Below the pieces are notes generated by a model. The model searched no databases. It saw only the letters and a list, made by a program, of their open reading frames with translations, and was not told where the DNA came from. The position numbers and the translations under genes are program-made. Below, piece by piece: positions 12,072 to 24,160 of a stretch of 64,000 nt of DNA. Source of the stretch: Stramonita haemastoma. Its lineage: Eukaryota > Mollusca > Gastropoda > Neogastropoda > Muricidae. How positions within the stretch are numbered: position 1 is the stretch's first letter; each line of letters begins with the position of its first letter. The stretch spans positions 45,929,583 through 45,993,582 of the forward strand of contig CM060325.1 in NCBI GenBank assembly GCA_030674155.1, read 5' to 3'.

Positions 12072-12312
12072 TTATTTATTTATTATTTATTCTTTTATAT
12101 CGAGGATAATTGAATAAGCACTCATGTGCGTAACATGTTCTGCGTGTGTTCGCTCACGGGGCCTCGGTTTCTAGCCTCGTCCAAAGGACTTTTAGGGAGA
12201 GTGGAGTCAGCACTGATGTTAACTCCTGGGGAAAAATCCATTCGAACAGGAATCGAACCCAAGTCGTCAAAATCTAACACAATGTTCTGACCACTAGACT
12301 ATCCAGCTCCTG
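12072..12312 (-). repeat. tRNA-derived SINE (family S1), internally deleted
   Basis: Read on minus: a head with TAGTCTAGTGGTCAGAACATT, a B-box GGGTTCGATTCC equivalent, the conserved GGAGTTAACATCAGTGCTGA body and an (AAATA)n tail. Compared with the copy at 16376-16737 it lacks the internal segment carrying the GTGCCGGTGGGAAC block. Confidence 0.75.
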
Positions 12313-14717
12313 TTTGTTTCGTTCTGTGCATCTCTTGCTTTTCTGTTGTTTTCAGATTGTTCCCTTTTTTTTCATCCGTTTCTCTTTGTTGTACCTTGTT
12401 TTCTCTTGTTGTTCAAACTCTTTTATTTTTTCTTATTTTCTTCAGTTGTCTACTGCTTGCTTTGTTTGCTGTTGTTTTTCTTTCTTTTCTCAGTGTTTGG
12501 TCTTTTTGTCTGTTCTGATTCTGTGGATTTTTATGCTGATGTTATTCACTTTTTCTTTCCTTGCTTCTCCAGTTGCTCCATTTTCTCTCATTTTGTTTTT
12601 CACACTTTTTCACGTTTCTTCGTATTCTTCTTCTTTCATTCCATTTTACTTGCTTTTTATCTATTTTCTTTTGGTTTCTCTCTTATTTTATGCTTCTTTG
12701 GTTTTGTCTCACGTCAGTTTTTTGTTTTGTTTTGTTGTGTGTTTTTTTTTGGGGGGGATCTTTCTTGTTCCTGCTTGTTTGCTTCTTTTTCTTCCGCGTT
12801 TGTTGTGTTTTGCTTTTTTTTCGTCTTCTCTCTTTCCACTTTTAGTTGATTTTTTCCACTCAATTTCTGATTTCTTTCTTTTTATCTTTTCTTGTCTTGA
12901 AATCGTTTTTTTCTTTTTTGGGGGTCTCTTTTTCCGTTTTCTCTCTTTTAGTTTTTTTTTTTTTTTTTTTTTTGGGGGGGGGGGGGGGGGGTTCTTACTT
13001 TTCTGTTCCTCCTTTTTCTCTTTTCTGATTTCTTCTTTTGATTCTTTTTAATCTCTCTCGCACCTTTTCAACTTTCCCCCTTTTTTATATAGTTTTCTTT
13101 TCTTTTTTGTGTGTTTGTTTACGCATGTATTGTTCCGTTTGCTCCTTTTCTTTTTGATCGTTCTGTTTCTTTGGCCTTTTTCTTTTGTTCCTGCTCTTTT
13201 TCTTCCTTTTCTTCTGCTTTATCTTGTTGATTTTTTTATGTTCATAGGATTCTTTTTTCTGTTTCCTTTGTTCTGTTTTTCATTTTTTCTCACAATTCCT
13301 TCCGCTTTTTTTGGGTTGGTTTTCTTCCACTCTTTCTGCATCTTTTGCCTTTTTTTTTTAATCTCTTGCCTATTCTGTTTTTTTTTTTGAGGGGCGTGTA
13401 GTGTTCTTGCTCTGCTTCAAATTTCTCTTCACACTTCTCCTGTTTCCCCAATCTTTCCTCACTGCATTCGTTTGCTTCTTCTTTCTCTGTGTTTTTCTTC
13501 TTCCTCTTCGTTTTTTTCTCTTCCTACTTTTCTTGTTTGGATTTTTTAAAAAAATCTTCTCGATTTGTTTCTGTCCTTGCTTTTTAAAATTTCTGTACCT
13601 TTTTTCTCTCTCTCTTTGCACATTTAAATTCTTTAGTTTTTTTTTTGTTTTTTAACTGGTCTTTTACTTCTTTTTCCTCTGTTTTTTCTGTTTGTTGTGT
13701 TTCGTTTATTCATCTTCTATCTTTCCATTTGTTTTGTTTTGTTTTGTTTGTTTTTTATTGTTTTTTTTTGTTTTTTGTTTGTGTTGGGTGTTTTGTTTTT
13801 GTTTTTTGTTGTTGTTGTTTTTTTTGGGGGGGGCTTTACTTTGGCTTCCTTTTATTTTTTTCTTGTTCGAACTCTTCTGCTTATTCTTCTTCCGTTTCTC
13901 TTTCTTCTATTTTCAGCTTTTTTTTTGTCGTTTCTTTTCACTTTTCGTTATGCTTCTCTGCTCCTTCTCTTTCTTTTATCCTGTTTCTTCTTTTTTGTTT
14001 GTTTCTTCTTTGTTCTGTTTCTTTGTGGGGATTTAATTTGTGGCTAGTGCTCTGCTGCCTCATTTTCTGCTCATCTTGTTCGTCTTTTTCCTCTTTTCTG
14101 TTTCCTTTTTCCTATCTGTCCCTGGTGTTTTTTTTTCGTACAGATGCTCATTCCTTTCTTTTATGTTTTATTCTTCCTTTGATTTTGTCTCTCTTTCCTC
14201 ATCATTTTTTTTCTCTTATAATTGTTCTTTTCTGGGGGGTTTTGTTGTTGTTTTTTGCTATTTCAACTCTCTTTTTTTTCATTTACTACCTCCATGTTGT
14301 GGGGTCTGTTTCTATTGCTTTGTGTTTGGTTTCTTCACCATTTTATTCTTGTTGCTGCTTATCTGCTTTTTTGACCTCCGTTCAGTTTTACCTTTTGTTT
14401 TCTTTCTTGGTTTGGTCTGGGTTTGTTTGTTTTTTACCTGTTTCCCTGTCTGTTGCATTTCTCTGGGGCATTCTTGTGTGTTCTTACTATGCCATCTTTT
14501 TTTGGTATCCACTTCTGTTTCTTCCGTGTTTTTCCATCCTGCTCTTCACGTGTATTCTTTTCCCGTTTCGTTTTCTTTCTTCCCGTTTTTCCTCCTTTTT
14601 TTTTTTTTTTGGGGGGGGGGGTATTTTGTGCTTTTTGTCGTTTTTAGCTAAATAGGGAAGTGAGAGTATATGTTTTGGTAAAAATTTGAGTTTTGTTCCC
14701 AGGCAGTAGGCTTGGTG

Positions 14718-14905
14718 GACCAATCCAATCCAATCCAATGATGTTGTTTAGAGCCCCGCCGATCGGGGCTGTCACCTCGTCATATTTTAAAACTCGTATT
14801 AAAAGTGTGCGACTATATACAGTTTAAAGCGGGGTATAAAACCAACTCGACTGTCCTTGCTTGTATCGACGCCCTGGTCAACCATAAGGGTCAGCCCAGG
14901 ACGGC
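14718..14905 (-). mobile_element. LINE 3'-end fragment with (ATTGG)n tail
   Basis: It starts with four TCCAA units on plus and contains the usual GCCCCGCCGATC, TTTTAAAACTCG and GTATAAAACCAACTCGACTG blocks. Part of the hairpin region is deleted. It lies about 70 bp past the end of the 7-kb tract. Confidence 0.75.
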
Positions 14906-15367
14906 TTGGTGGACAGAGCTGCTTTAGAGAAGCAGACTGTGCCAGGGTGCTGCCCTCATTCCCTTTTCATGGAGACTTGATCTGGGTGGGTTTGGCAGCT
15001 GTTAAGCAGGTTAGTTTGGATGATAGATTTATTGTTTTGTTGGGAGCTGAAAATGTGAAATTCTGAAAATTAATGATAATGGAAGCTACGTCTGTATTTC
15101 TGGTGTAAGTGAAGCGGACTCCTCACCAGGTTGAGTGTGAACTTTGCTCGGTAATTTTGTTTATATATCATATTATAATGTTACATTACACCACATTATA
15201 TCATATTGTCTTATATAACTATATTGACTGAACTCTGACATTATGGGATTGTAGCGAATTATTCAATTATAACGGTAACAGTTTTAAAGATTGTGAAGCA
15301 AAGGGAACTTTACAGTGGGACCCGCTTATAAGAAGCTCGCTTACAGTGAATCCCCCTTATAAGAAAG

Positions 15368-17209
15368 GGGTGTGAAACAAAGAGATGTTACCAGTCCAAT
15401 TTTGTTTTCTCTTTTCATTAATGAGTTAGCGTTAGATATTATTGGAAAAGGAAGACATGGTGCTATTCTTACGTATGATTTCTTTGAATTCATATTGTTG
15501 CTTGCTGATGACGTGGCTTTAATATCTGAAACACCCATTGGTTTACAAACACAACTCAACAGTTTACAGCGAGCAGCTTCTTCACTACATTTAAATGTAA
15601 ATATGATAAAAAGTAATATCGTCGTATTTAGAAAATCGGGATATTTAGCAGCAAGGAAAAGATGGATTTAAAATGGATCTGTCATGCCAGTTGTAAATGC
15701 ATATAAATACTTGGGGAGTTTATTTTTCAACCGAGCTAAGTTTTGCTTCTGCGTGTCATGATCTGAATAGTAGAGCAAAACGTGCACTGATGTGCATTCT
15801 ACAGAAATTGTACAGGTTAAAAGGTAACTCACTGAAGACTTTTTAAAAAAGTTTGATTCCCAGATTCAACTAGTTGTTCAGTACGGTGCATGAAGAGTTG
15901 TGGGGTCTTGATGATAATGCGTTATATTGTGAAAAGATACATTTATTTGCATTGAAAAAAATACTTAGGTTTAGAAATGCGCACTCCAAATGATTTAGTA
16001 TATGCGGAGACAAGTAGATATCCCATTTATATAAATGCAGCTGTTCAGTGTATCAAATATTGGTTAAAGTTGACAAGAATGCACGGATTTAGATTACTTT
16101 ATAAGGCATATAGAACACTACTGGACTTGGATGATCGAGGTAAAAATAACTGGGTTACGAATATTCGTTGTAAATTGTATATGTTTGGATTTGGCTGTGT
16201 GGTTGAATCAGGGAGTGGACAGAGTGGAGGAGGTTCTTTCAGTTTTCAAAGAGAAAATGGTTTTGTGTAGATGGCAAGAATGGAACTCTCATCTCAATGA
16301 TAGCAAGATATTTGATATTTGTAAAACTTTTTGTACCTTGCCTGATGAAAAAACTTATCTTTTGTTGAACACTGATATTTATTTATTTATTTATTTATTT
16401 ATTCTTTTATATCGAGGATAACAGAATAAGCAATCATATGCTTTTTTTCATCCGGTCCCCGTGTGTATGCAGTTTTGTTAATCATGTCATCTGTTCCCAC
16501 CGGCACACGATGGCCTACTCTTACGAAAAGCGGAACAGGATTTAACGTGTGCGCAAGATGTTCTGCGTGCGTTCGCACACGGGGCCTCGGTTTAAAGTCT
16601 CATCCGAAGGACTTTAGGGGAGAGTGGAGTCAGCACTGATGTTAACTCCAGGAAGAAAATTTCCTCGACCGGACTCGAACCCGGGTCTTCAAATTGCCAG
16701 CGCAATATTCTGACCACTAGGCTATCCGCCCCCCAATAGGCATCTCAAGGCATCTCAAGCACGTAATGGCACGATTTAGACCGGGTATATCTGAAATCTC
16801 AGTGCATAGTTACAGATATAAACCACACTATGAAGCTGATCTCATATGCCCAATATGTAAACAAGAGATTGAAAACGAAGTTCATTAATTTTTGTCATGG
16901 GCTGTCCAACTTTCAGAGAACTGCAGAACAGTACATACCACTGAAGTTTTATAAATTCCCAAGCCAGTTTCGATTTGCATTACTTATGGCATCCAAGCCT
17001 GGACAAACAGATATCTGTCAATATATTTAAACAAGGCATTTAAATTACGTTCAACATTGTTGACTTGAATTATCAATTGATTATTATTATTATTATTTTC
17101 ATGATTGTATGTATACATAATGTAACTTTAATGCTCTTGTGTGTTTGTTGTATACACCCTTTCATGAGGGGCAATGGCCTTTATATTATTAAATTATCCG
17201 AATCCGAAT
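15368..17209 (+). pseudogene. 5'-truncated LINE ORF2 (reverse transcriptase) pseudogene
   Basis: Translation near 15370-15670 shows an RT palm segment: QRDVTSPILFSLFINELA, then LLADDVALI (the Y/F-x-D-D motif with Leu in the first place), then KSNIVVFRKSG and, in a shifted frame, AYKYLGS. Later pieces give YPIYINAAVQCIKYW near 16020 and a C-terminal zinc-knuckle-like CPICKQEIENEVH region near 16850, ending FALLMASKPGQTDICQYI at 17028. Frameshifts and a SINE insertion break it. It ends with a CCGAAT tandem tail. Flanking CCTTATAAGAAAG at both ends is a probable target-site duplication. Confidence 0.85.
16376..16737 (-). repeat. tRNA-derived SINE (family S1), full length
   Basis: Read on minus: a GGCGGATAGCCTAGTGGTCAG A-box region, a B-box CCCGGGTTCGAGTCC, a conserved body with AGTTAACATCAGTGCTGAC, CGTGTGCCGGTGGGAACAG and ATACACACGGGGAC, and an (AAAT)n tail. 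It splits the LINE pseudogene, so it inserted later than the LINE. Confidence 0.85.
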
Positions 17210-18560
17210 CCCCTTATAAGAAAGCAAAAAAATTGGTTCTTCGAAGGTGTTCTTTATTATGACTGACGAAAGCTCGGATATAAGAATCTGGCTTATAAGA
17301 AACCACTCTTATAGGAACGTCAATTTCTGGTCCCACCGAGGGTGTTGGCTCGGATATAAGAAATTTTAGTGGTTTTGAGAATTTAACTTTGCAATAGGGA
17401 GACCTCCTTCAGTCAGTTTCCTGTAAGCGAGCTCACCAAACCGAAAGCATTTCCAAGAAAAACCCAACTTGATTCTTTCAGGAAATTCCGATGTCACACC
17501 AGATGTGGCTGGCAAGTTTTGAACGACAGGCACATAAAAGCAAAATTTCTCCAATAACATTGTGTTTCTTTTTCATTCATTTGCATTACATGGACTCTCA
17601 CACACAGCGTGTATTTTTCGCAACAGCTTGGGAATGTGCCTGTAGGCCCTCTTTGCCCTTTTTGATTGCTGGAATCGGAAAGGCCAAGCCAGCCTCAGAT
17701 CTTTGTCAAACGCCTATCAAAATGGCTGACTCAAAGCCGAGACTGTCAATTAAGCTTAGAACAAGATTTGGGTGACTCCATTTCACAGAACACATTGCAG
17801 AGGTGTCCCGGACATCTTCGCTGCCCGATAATGCTGCAGACAGGCATTGTTGTGTGCACTGTCTGTTCACCTACTTTCAGGAAGTGGTTGCCATACCATC
17901 CCCTCTTTTCAGTGCCTGAAATAGAAGTTTGTGAAGAAACCATATATCTGCAAAATGTGTGCCAGCATTTCAAACGTATTGTTGCTGTGGCTTGAATCCT
18001 CACAGTGAACGCCCCAAGTTTCTCTTGTCAAACCGGTCGTTAAAAACCAATACATGCATAAAATTTGAACAAGTTGGCCTAAAATGTACAGCCTCTTTTA
18101 TTTTATCTTGTAAAACATATGGCGTTGTCATTCAAGTGTCATTTGTTTTCAGTAAATGACGATACATTTATTTACTTGTGTTAATTATTGTGACTTTATC
18201 TTCAAGCAAACTCATGAATTACGAAATCCTGTTGACAGTTTTTTTTGTTTTTTTTTAGTTTCCCTGCCGTTTTAGTCGTAGGCTTTCAGTAACACCCAAT
18301 CTAAACTTATTTCGAGCTTGTTATCTATACCAGTACCACTATAGTCAGGTGTTTGGAAATGTTTTTTATTCATTTTTTTCAAGGTTTCTTTGCGATTTTT
18401 TAACGATTTTTATTCCTGTGAAAAGTGATACACCGAAGATCTTGAGCGGACAGTCAAGCATTGACCACTTTTATTCTCTTTCCAGAAAAAGTTCCTGCTT
18501 CATTTTAGTCAAGGTTTTTCGTTTATACTTACAGACATAAAAGTTGTTGAATCCACAGAA
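17210..18560. other. Interior of the TIR element, no recognised gene
   Basis: Several short open frames occur on both strands, but none shows a DDE/D transposase signature or splice sites that I can support. The CTTATAAGAA words at its left margin belong to the TIR element. Confidence 0.4.
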
Positions 18561-18563
18561 TTC

Positions 18564-18564
<1 letters not shown>

Positions 18565-18634
<70 letters not shown>
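18565..18634. repeat. (GT)n microsatellite
   Basis: About 33 uninterrupted GT units. Confidence 0.95.
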
Positions 18635-18636
<2 letters not shown>

Positions 18637-18773
18637 TAAGTTGCTTTAGAATTTGAACATTATACCGTTGTCGCTGAATTTCAACTAAAACATGGAGAGG
18701 GCTACAGTTTAAAATCTCATTTGTATGTAGACGGAACGTGACCAGAACAAACCAATTTAAGAACAACACCCAC

Positions 18774-18826
18774 AGCAGCAGCAGCAGCGATGACAACAAC
18801 AACAACAGCAACAACAACAACAAACT
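18774..18826. repeat. (CAG)n/(CAA)n trinucleotide repeat
   Basis: A short run of CAGCAGCAG leads into CAACAACAA units. It is not part of any supported coding frame. Confidence 0.85.
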
Positions 18827-19507
18827 TGATGAGTAATTGTTGATAGGGTGTGTTTTATGTTTTTACCATAATGAAATGTCCAACTAGCTATTATTTTAAT
18901 CATTTACACTTTTGCTCGCTTATAAGAAAGCACATTGAAAAAACTAATAGTGTTCAGGTGCTCGGATATAAGAAAGCCGGTTTAAAACAAAGCCCACTTA
19001 TAAGAAAACCTAAACTTGGTCCCGGCGACTTTCTTGTAAGTGTGTCCCACTGAGTTGATTTAATCGAAGCAAAGGGGGTAGATCAACGAGTAGTTAGATG
19101 TACACAGATTTCGTTCTCTCTGATGCAAAATGTGAAAATGTAAAACTACCTTTTTTTTTTTGAATAATCGTGACAAAATATTAATGTATGAAGATTTAAA
19201 AAGAAAACTTAGTAAAATGAAGAAAGGAATGTGTAATTAAAAGTAAAAGCTGAAAATATTTATAATAATAATAAATATAAAGTTATTTATATATATAACG
19301 TGTTCACGGACCTGTTGTGATTTGACAGAGTGTTACTGAAGATGTTGAATATCGATGGTTTGTATTCTAAGCCAGGTGTACAATAATGTGTTGTGTAGCT
19401 GGCAGTCGTGGGTAATGACAGGCCATGTGGGAACAGGTGTTGCCCAGCCACTTGTTCTCGACATGGATCCGAGGACTCCAGAGAAGCGAATATTTTGTAG
19501 CTGGGCG

Positions 19508-19800
19508 CACAGCAATCCAATCCAATCCAATGATGTTATTCATAACCCTGCCAACCACACAGGCCATATCAGGGCTGTCACCTCATCAAATTTAAAACTC
19601 TAATCCAATCCAATCAGGATGCTTTTAGCCCTGCCGACCACACAGACCACACAGGCCATATCGGGGCTTGTCACCTCTCAAATTTAAAACTCAGATTAAG
19701 ACTGTGTAATTATATACAGATTAAAACGGAGTATAAAACCAACTTGACTATCCTTGCTTGTATCGACGCCCTGGTCAACCATAAGGGTCAGCCCAGGACT
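19508..19800 (-). mobile_element. Two adjacent LINE 3'-end fragments
   Basis: A short truncated copy (19513-19600) is followed head-to-tail by a longer one (19601-19800). Both start with (TCCAA)n on plus and both share the hairpin-like block. The second continues to GGTCAACCATAAGGGTCAG. Side-by-side truncated copies suggest insertion of one at the tail of the other, or local duplication. Confidence 0.7.
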
Positions 19801-20514
19801 GCCGCCGCGTCGTGGGAAAACCCACACCAATCACATCTAAAATGAGTTAAAACCAAAACCAGATTCCTTAAAACAACCTTGTCCCTAGAGACCGATCATA
19901 ATCATCACTTTTACTTATATTAGACAGACAAGGCCCGATCATCTCAGGAAGTTAAAAGCTGGTGTTGGATGGAACATCCTGAAAAAGATCTTAAGGGAGT
20001 CTGCAGTGAAATGCTTGTGCCTAATATCCTGGACATCTCGACACTCCAGGAGCAGATGCTTGATGGTTACCCGCACATCACAAGTCACACATCACGAGTT
20101 CCCTCGCCTTTCAATAAATGAAAAGCAGAGACTGAGTAAGAGAAAAGACTATTTTATCGTGTGCCAACCCATAAGTGGGCAACCAGAAAAATTATATTAT
20201 TGATTATCAAAACCAGTGAGTGGGGCTGAGAGTGTGCTATGACTTTGATTATATAAAATTTATCGAATTTACCGTTAATTATATGTTTGAAACTTCAGTA
20301 GTGTTTCAGCATATTTTTGTGTACATGTTTGTGGCTGTGAGAGTAAGAAGTGCAACATTTTGAGAAAGAAAGCCTGATTTCCTATTGTGTCCGAGTCGGT
20401 ATGTATTGATTTCTGAAATAAGATGTGTGCTTCCATGTATGCCCATAGTGTCATTGGTTCTTAGTGTGCACACGATTTCGAACCAGGAGTTTGGTGACTA
20501 CCCCGATTATAACA

Positions 20515-22305
20515 TTTCTCTTTCCACCCCTTTTTTTGCCTTTCTTTTTTCTTTTCTTTTCTGGTTTATGTTTCTTGTCCATAGTCTTGCTCTGTTTCTT
20601 GGACTATTTAACTGTTCCTACTCTTCCAGTTATTCTTCCTCCGGAATTTCTTCATAATTATTGTGTTTCCCTTTTCCTCTCTTTTCTTGGCTTTCTCTTG
20701 TTACTTTTTTCACCCATTCCTGCATCATCTTTTTCATTTTTTTGTTTCGGTTTTTTTGTCTCTTGTCCCTTCTGTTTGCTCGTTAATGTTTTTTCTTGTT
20801 ACTGTTACTTTGCTTCTCCTGCTCCTGTTTCTTTGCCTGCTCTCTTTTCTGTATTTCTTCTTGTTTTTCCTTTAGCTTTTCTTATACGTTTTTGGTTTTT
20901 GGTGGTGGTGGTGGTGTGTGTGTGTGTGGGGGGGGGGGGGGGGTTGCTTTATGCTTTTTCTTTCTTTTTCCGTCTTGTTCCGTTTTTCTGGCTTTCTCTT
21001 GCTCTTGCTCTCGTGCTTTTTAGTCCCGCAATTTCCCTTGCTCTATTTTCAGCTTTTTCTTTTCAGTTGTTTTCCACTGTTTGTCAGTTTTTCTTCTACT
21101 TCTTTTCTTTCTTTGTTTCTGGTTCATTCTCTTGTTGTCTCTTGTTTGTCTGTTTTCCTGGGTTTTCATTATCCTACTGTACTATCGTGCTTCTTCTTTC
21201 TGTGTTTTGTTTTGTTGTTGTTGTTGTTTTTAATTACTTCTTGTTTCCTTCCGCTTCTGTTTGTTTGTTTTCGACATGTTCTGCTTTTGATAGCTCCTGC
21301 TTGTTGCTGCTTATCTTGTTTCTTTGTCATCCGTTTTTCTGTTCTTAATTTTCATTAATGTTTTCACTTCTGTCCGTTTTTTTTCTGCTTTTCTTCCCCT
21401 TACTCTGAGTCTTCTCTTCCTTTTCTCAAAGTTTTGATCTCTTGTCCCTTCTGTTTGTTTGTTTTATTGGGTTCTTGCTATGTCTCTTTTGAATCAACTT
21501 TTTTTTTCATCTCCTTTCATTTCACTCTTTTGCTTCTTTTTCTTCCGTTTTCTCGTCCAAATTTTGTGTCTTTATTTTTTTCTCCTTTTTCTTGTAACTC
21601 TTTCCCCCCCCCCCCCCCCCTTTTTGTTGTTGTCTGCTTCTTTATCTTCTTCTCTCTCTCTCTCTGGTTTTTACCCTCTTTTTCTGTTTCCTCTCTTTGG
21701 TCTTTTTTGCTTTCTTTTCTTCAGCTTGTTCTGTTTTGTCTCTTGTCCTGTCTGCCTGTTTGTTTATTTAACTGTGCTTCTCCTGCTTATTCTGTTGTTT
21801 TTTTGTCTCTGTCGTGTTCTGTTTCTTTGACTCTCTTTCCTTGTTCCTGTTCCTGGGATTCTTCATGCTCTGTGTGTATTGTTTCTTCTTCTTTCTTTAT
21901 TGCTTCTTTCTGTTCCTTTCTGCTTGTTAAATATTTTCCGTGTTTATTTTCTTTTTCCATCGTTTCTGCTACTTCCTTTTCTTTGCTTTTCCGTTTTTGT
22001 GTGTGTGTCTTTTGCCCATTTTGTTTCTTTTCCTTTTTCATGTTCCTCTATTTTGAACTTCCTAATTTCTTTCACCCTCTCCTCTGTTTTCTGTTTCTTG
22101 TGTTTCTGCTGCATCTTGCTCTTTACACTTTTTGGGGGCGGTTGTTTTCCTCCCATATAATTTTTCTGCCTTCCTATTTTTTTTTGTCTTTTTTTGTTTT
22201 TTTTTTGTTTCATCTTTTCTGTCTCCTGTCTGTCTGTTCTGTTTGGGTTTTTTCTCTTCTTGCTCTACTGCTTCTTCTTTTTTTGCTTCTTTTTCTACGT
22301 CTTTA

Positions 22306-22337
<32 letters not shown>

Positions 22338-24160
22338 TTTCTTCATTTTTTACTTTCCCTTTTATCTGCTTTTCTTTCCGCTTCATTTGCTTAGACTTTT
22401 TCAGTTTATCTCGTCCTTATTCTTTATCCTGCAGTTGTTCTTTTGTTGGTATGATTGCGCTTTTTCAAATCTTCTTCTTCCTTTTTTTTGTTGTTTTCAT
22501 TGAGTGTACCCTTTGCTTCCTGTTCTTTTGTTTCTTATTATGTTTTGCTAGCTTTCTTTTTGTTGTTTCTTGTCCATTTCTTTGTCCCCCGTTTCTTTTA
22601 TTTCCTCTGCTTTTTGTTCTATTTATTCTAGTTTTTTTTCCTTTTTCTCCAGCTTGCTCCGTTTCTCTTTTTTTTCAAACCTTTCCGTTTTGTCCTTTCC
22701 GCTTTTTTTCTCCAGTTTTCTTCTCCGCTTTTGTCTGCTTTTTTTGTTCTTTGTCCCGTCTTTCATGCGTGTTCCTCTTGTTTTACTCCAGTTGTTCTTT
22801 TCTTTTGTTTCTTTTTCTCGTACCTTTGTTAACTACTTTTGTTTTGCATCTATCGTTTCTTTTGCATTTTGCTCCGTTTGTGTCTCTCTGAGATAATAAA
22901 GCAGTTGTATTGAATTGAATTGAATCTTGGTGCTGCCTTTTTGCTTCTTCATTATCCGTTTCTCGTTTGGTAATTCATTTTTTTCTTGTGCTTCTTTCCG
23001 TTTTTACCTTGCTAGTGTTTTCTGATTTTCATTTACTTTGTTTCTTCTACCCTTTGTCTGCTTTTTTTTCTATTTTGTCTCTTCTCTGTTGTGGGTATTT
23101 TGTTGTTGCCGTTTTTTGTGTTCTTGCTCTGCTTCTTGTGTTGTTGTTTTTTCCCACGAACACTGTTGGTATGTTCAAAGTAGAGTTTCAAATACTTTTG
23201 TTAGTCGTTTCTTTTCTTTTGTCTTTGTTTAGTTCTTGGTTTTTCTTATCTTTTCAAGTAGAATTGTAAACAGGCCTTTTTGTGGCTTATTCTTTATCCA
23301 ACAATCAATTCAACTAATCTTCTCCTTTTATCGCCTACTCTGGTTTCTTCATCTTCCCTCATTTCACTCTTCATCCTTTGTTTTATCTGTTTCTGCCTAT
23401 ACTCTTCTTAATTCTTCCTGTTTACCTGGTCTTTTAAAACATTTTCTGCTGTTTTGCTCTGTTTTCTCTCCTTCCTTTTTTTTTGTTTGCTCTGTTTTTG
23501 GTTTGGTCTCTTGTCTCTTCTGTTTATCTGTTTTGTTGTTTTAATCGAATTATAGTCCTTTCTAGATTTCTCCGATATCCGGACTGTAGTCAGAAGCCAG
23601 AAAGTCGGAGGTCCCACGTTTATCTGGCATTTTGTTTAAGCTCTTTGCTTTTCCCGTTTCTTTGTTTTCCCTTCTTGCGATTTTTTTTTTCTTTTTCGTG
23701 GAGTCGTTTCTTTTCTTCATTCTGTTGCACTTTCTCTTGAACTGTTTCTTTTTTCCCATTTCACCATCTCCCGTTTTTTTGTTTGGATTTGTTTTGTCCC
23801 CTGAATGTTCTATCATTCCACTTGTTTTCTCCACTTTATTTCTGCCTCTACCCCTTTCTTTTTCTCCTTTCTTTCATCTGATTGCTCTTTTACGTGCCTT
23901 ATCTGTTGTTGTTTTTCTCTCTATTCTTTTTGTACTCTTGCTTTGCCACTTCTTTTTCTACTTTCATATATGTCTGTTTCTTTGTCTTTTCTCTTTCTGC
24001 TTGAAACTTCTGTATTTTTTGTTTGTTCTTTGTCCTTATTGCAGCGTTTTCTTTCTTTTCTTTTCTTTTTTTTTTTACTATTTTACTGGAAATGTTCTTT
24101 TTCTTCACTTTGTTGCCCTTTTCCCTCTTTTTTTTTTTATTTACCTTTTATTTTTTACTC
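20515..24160 (+). repeat. A-depleted T/C-rich minisatellite, about 3.6 kb
   Basis: It has the same class, polarity and word set as the 7.6-14.6 kb block, with a C31 run at 22307-22337 and a C18 run near 21603-21620. A small tail with AATAAAG and (TTGAA)n at 22895-22925 marks an inserted element end. The 485-codon frame at 21434-22891 has no protein-like features beyond Phe/Leu/Ser bias. Confidence 0.8.

Larger units (their letters stand above)
7590..14650 (+). repeat. Giant A-depleted T/C-rich minisatellite, about 7 kb
   Basis: This is the largest block. A is scarce on plus (4 of 60 in 9001-9060). Fuzzy units recur with words such as CTTGTTCCTGCTCTTC, CTGCTTCTTTTTCTTC and TTCTGTTTCTTTGGG, at spacings I judge to be about 50-90 bp. 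It includes pure runs: C27 at 7907-7933, G16 at 8049-8064, G24 at 8612-8635 and G18 at 12974-12991. One SINE (12072-12312) is inserted. Apparent proteins of 100-336 residues here are artefacts. Confidence 0.8.
15313..19053. mobile_element. Tc1/mariner-pogo-like TIR DNA transposon remnant
   Basis: The left end starts CAGTGGGACCCGCTTATAAG and the right end, reverse-complemented, starts CAGTGGGACACACTTACAAG. Subterminal copies of CTTATAAGAA and CTCGGATATAAGAA occur at 15350, 17275, 17350, 18918 and 18962, in the style I know from Tigger/pogo elements. I recognise no transposase frame. A LINE is inserted near the left end. The flanking TA duplication is not clear, so the borders may be eroded. 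Confidence 0.55.

Noticed and set aside
17366..17995. Transposase or host gene inside the TIR element
   Set aside because: Short frames on both strands lack any DDE/D or helix-turn-helix pattern and have no supported splice structure.
20464..22891. Long plus-strand ORFs (up to 485 codons) in the T-rich tracts
   Set aside because: A-depletion removes stop codons on plus. The products are Phe/Leu/Ser/Cys low-complexity, overlapping ORFs exist in all frames, and there is no codon or domain signal.
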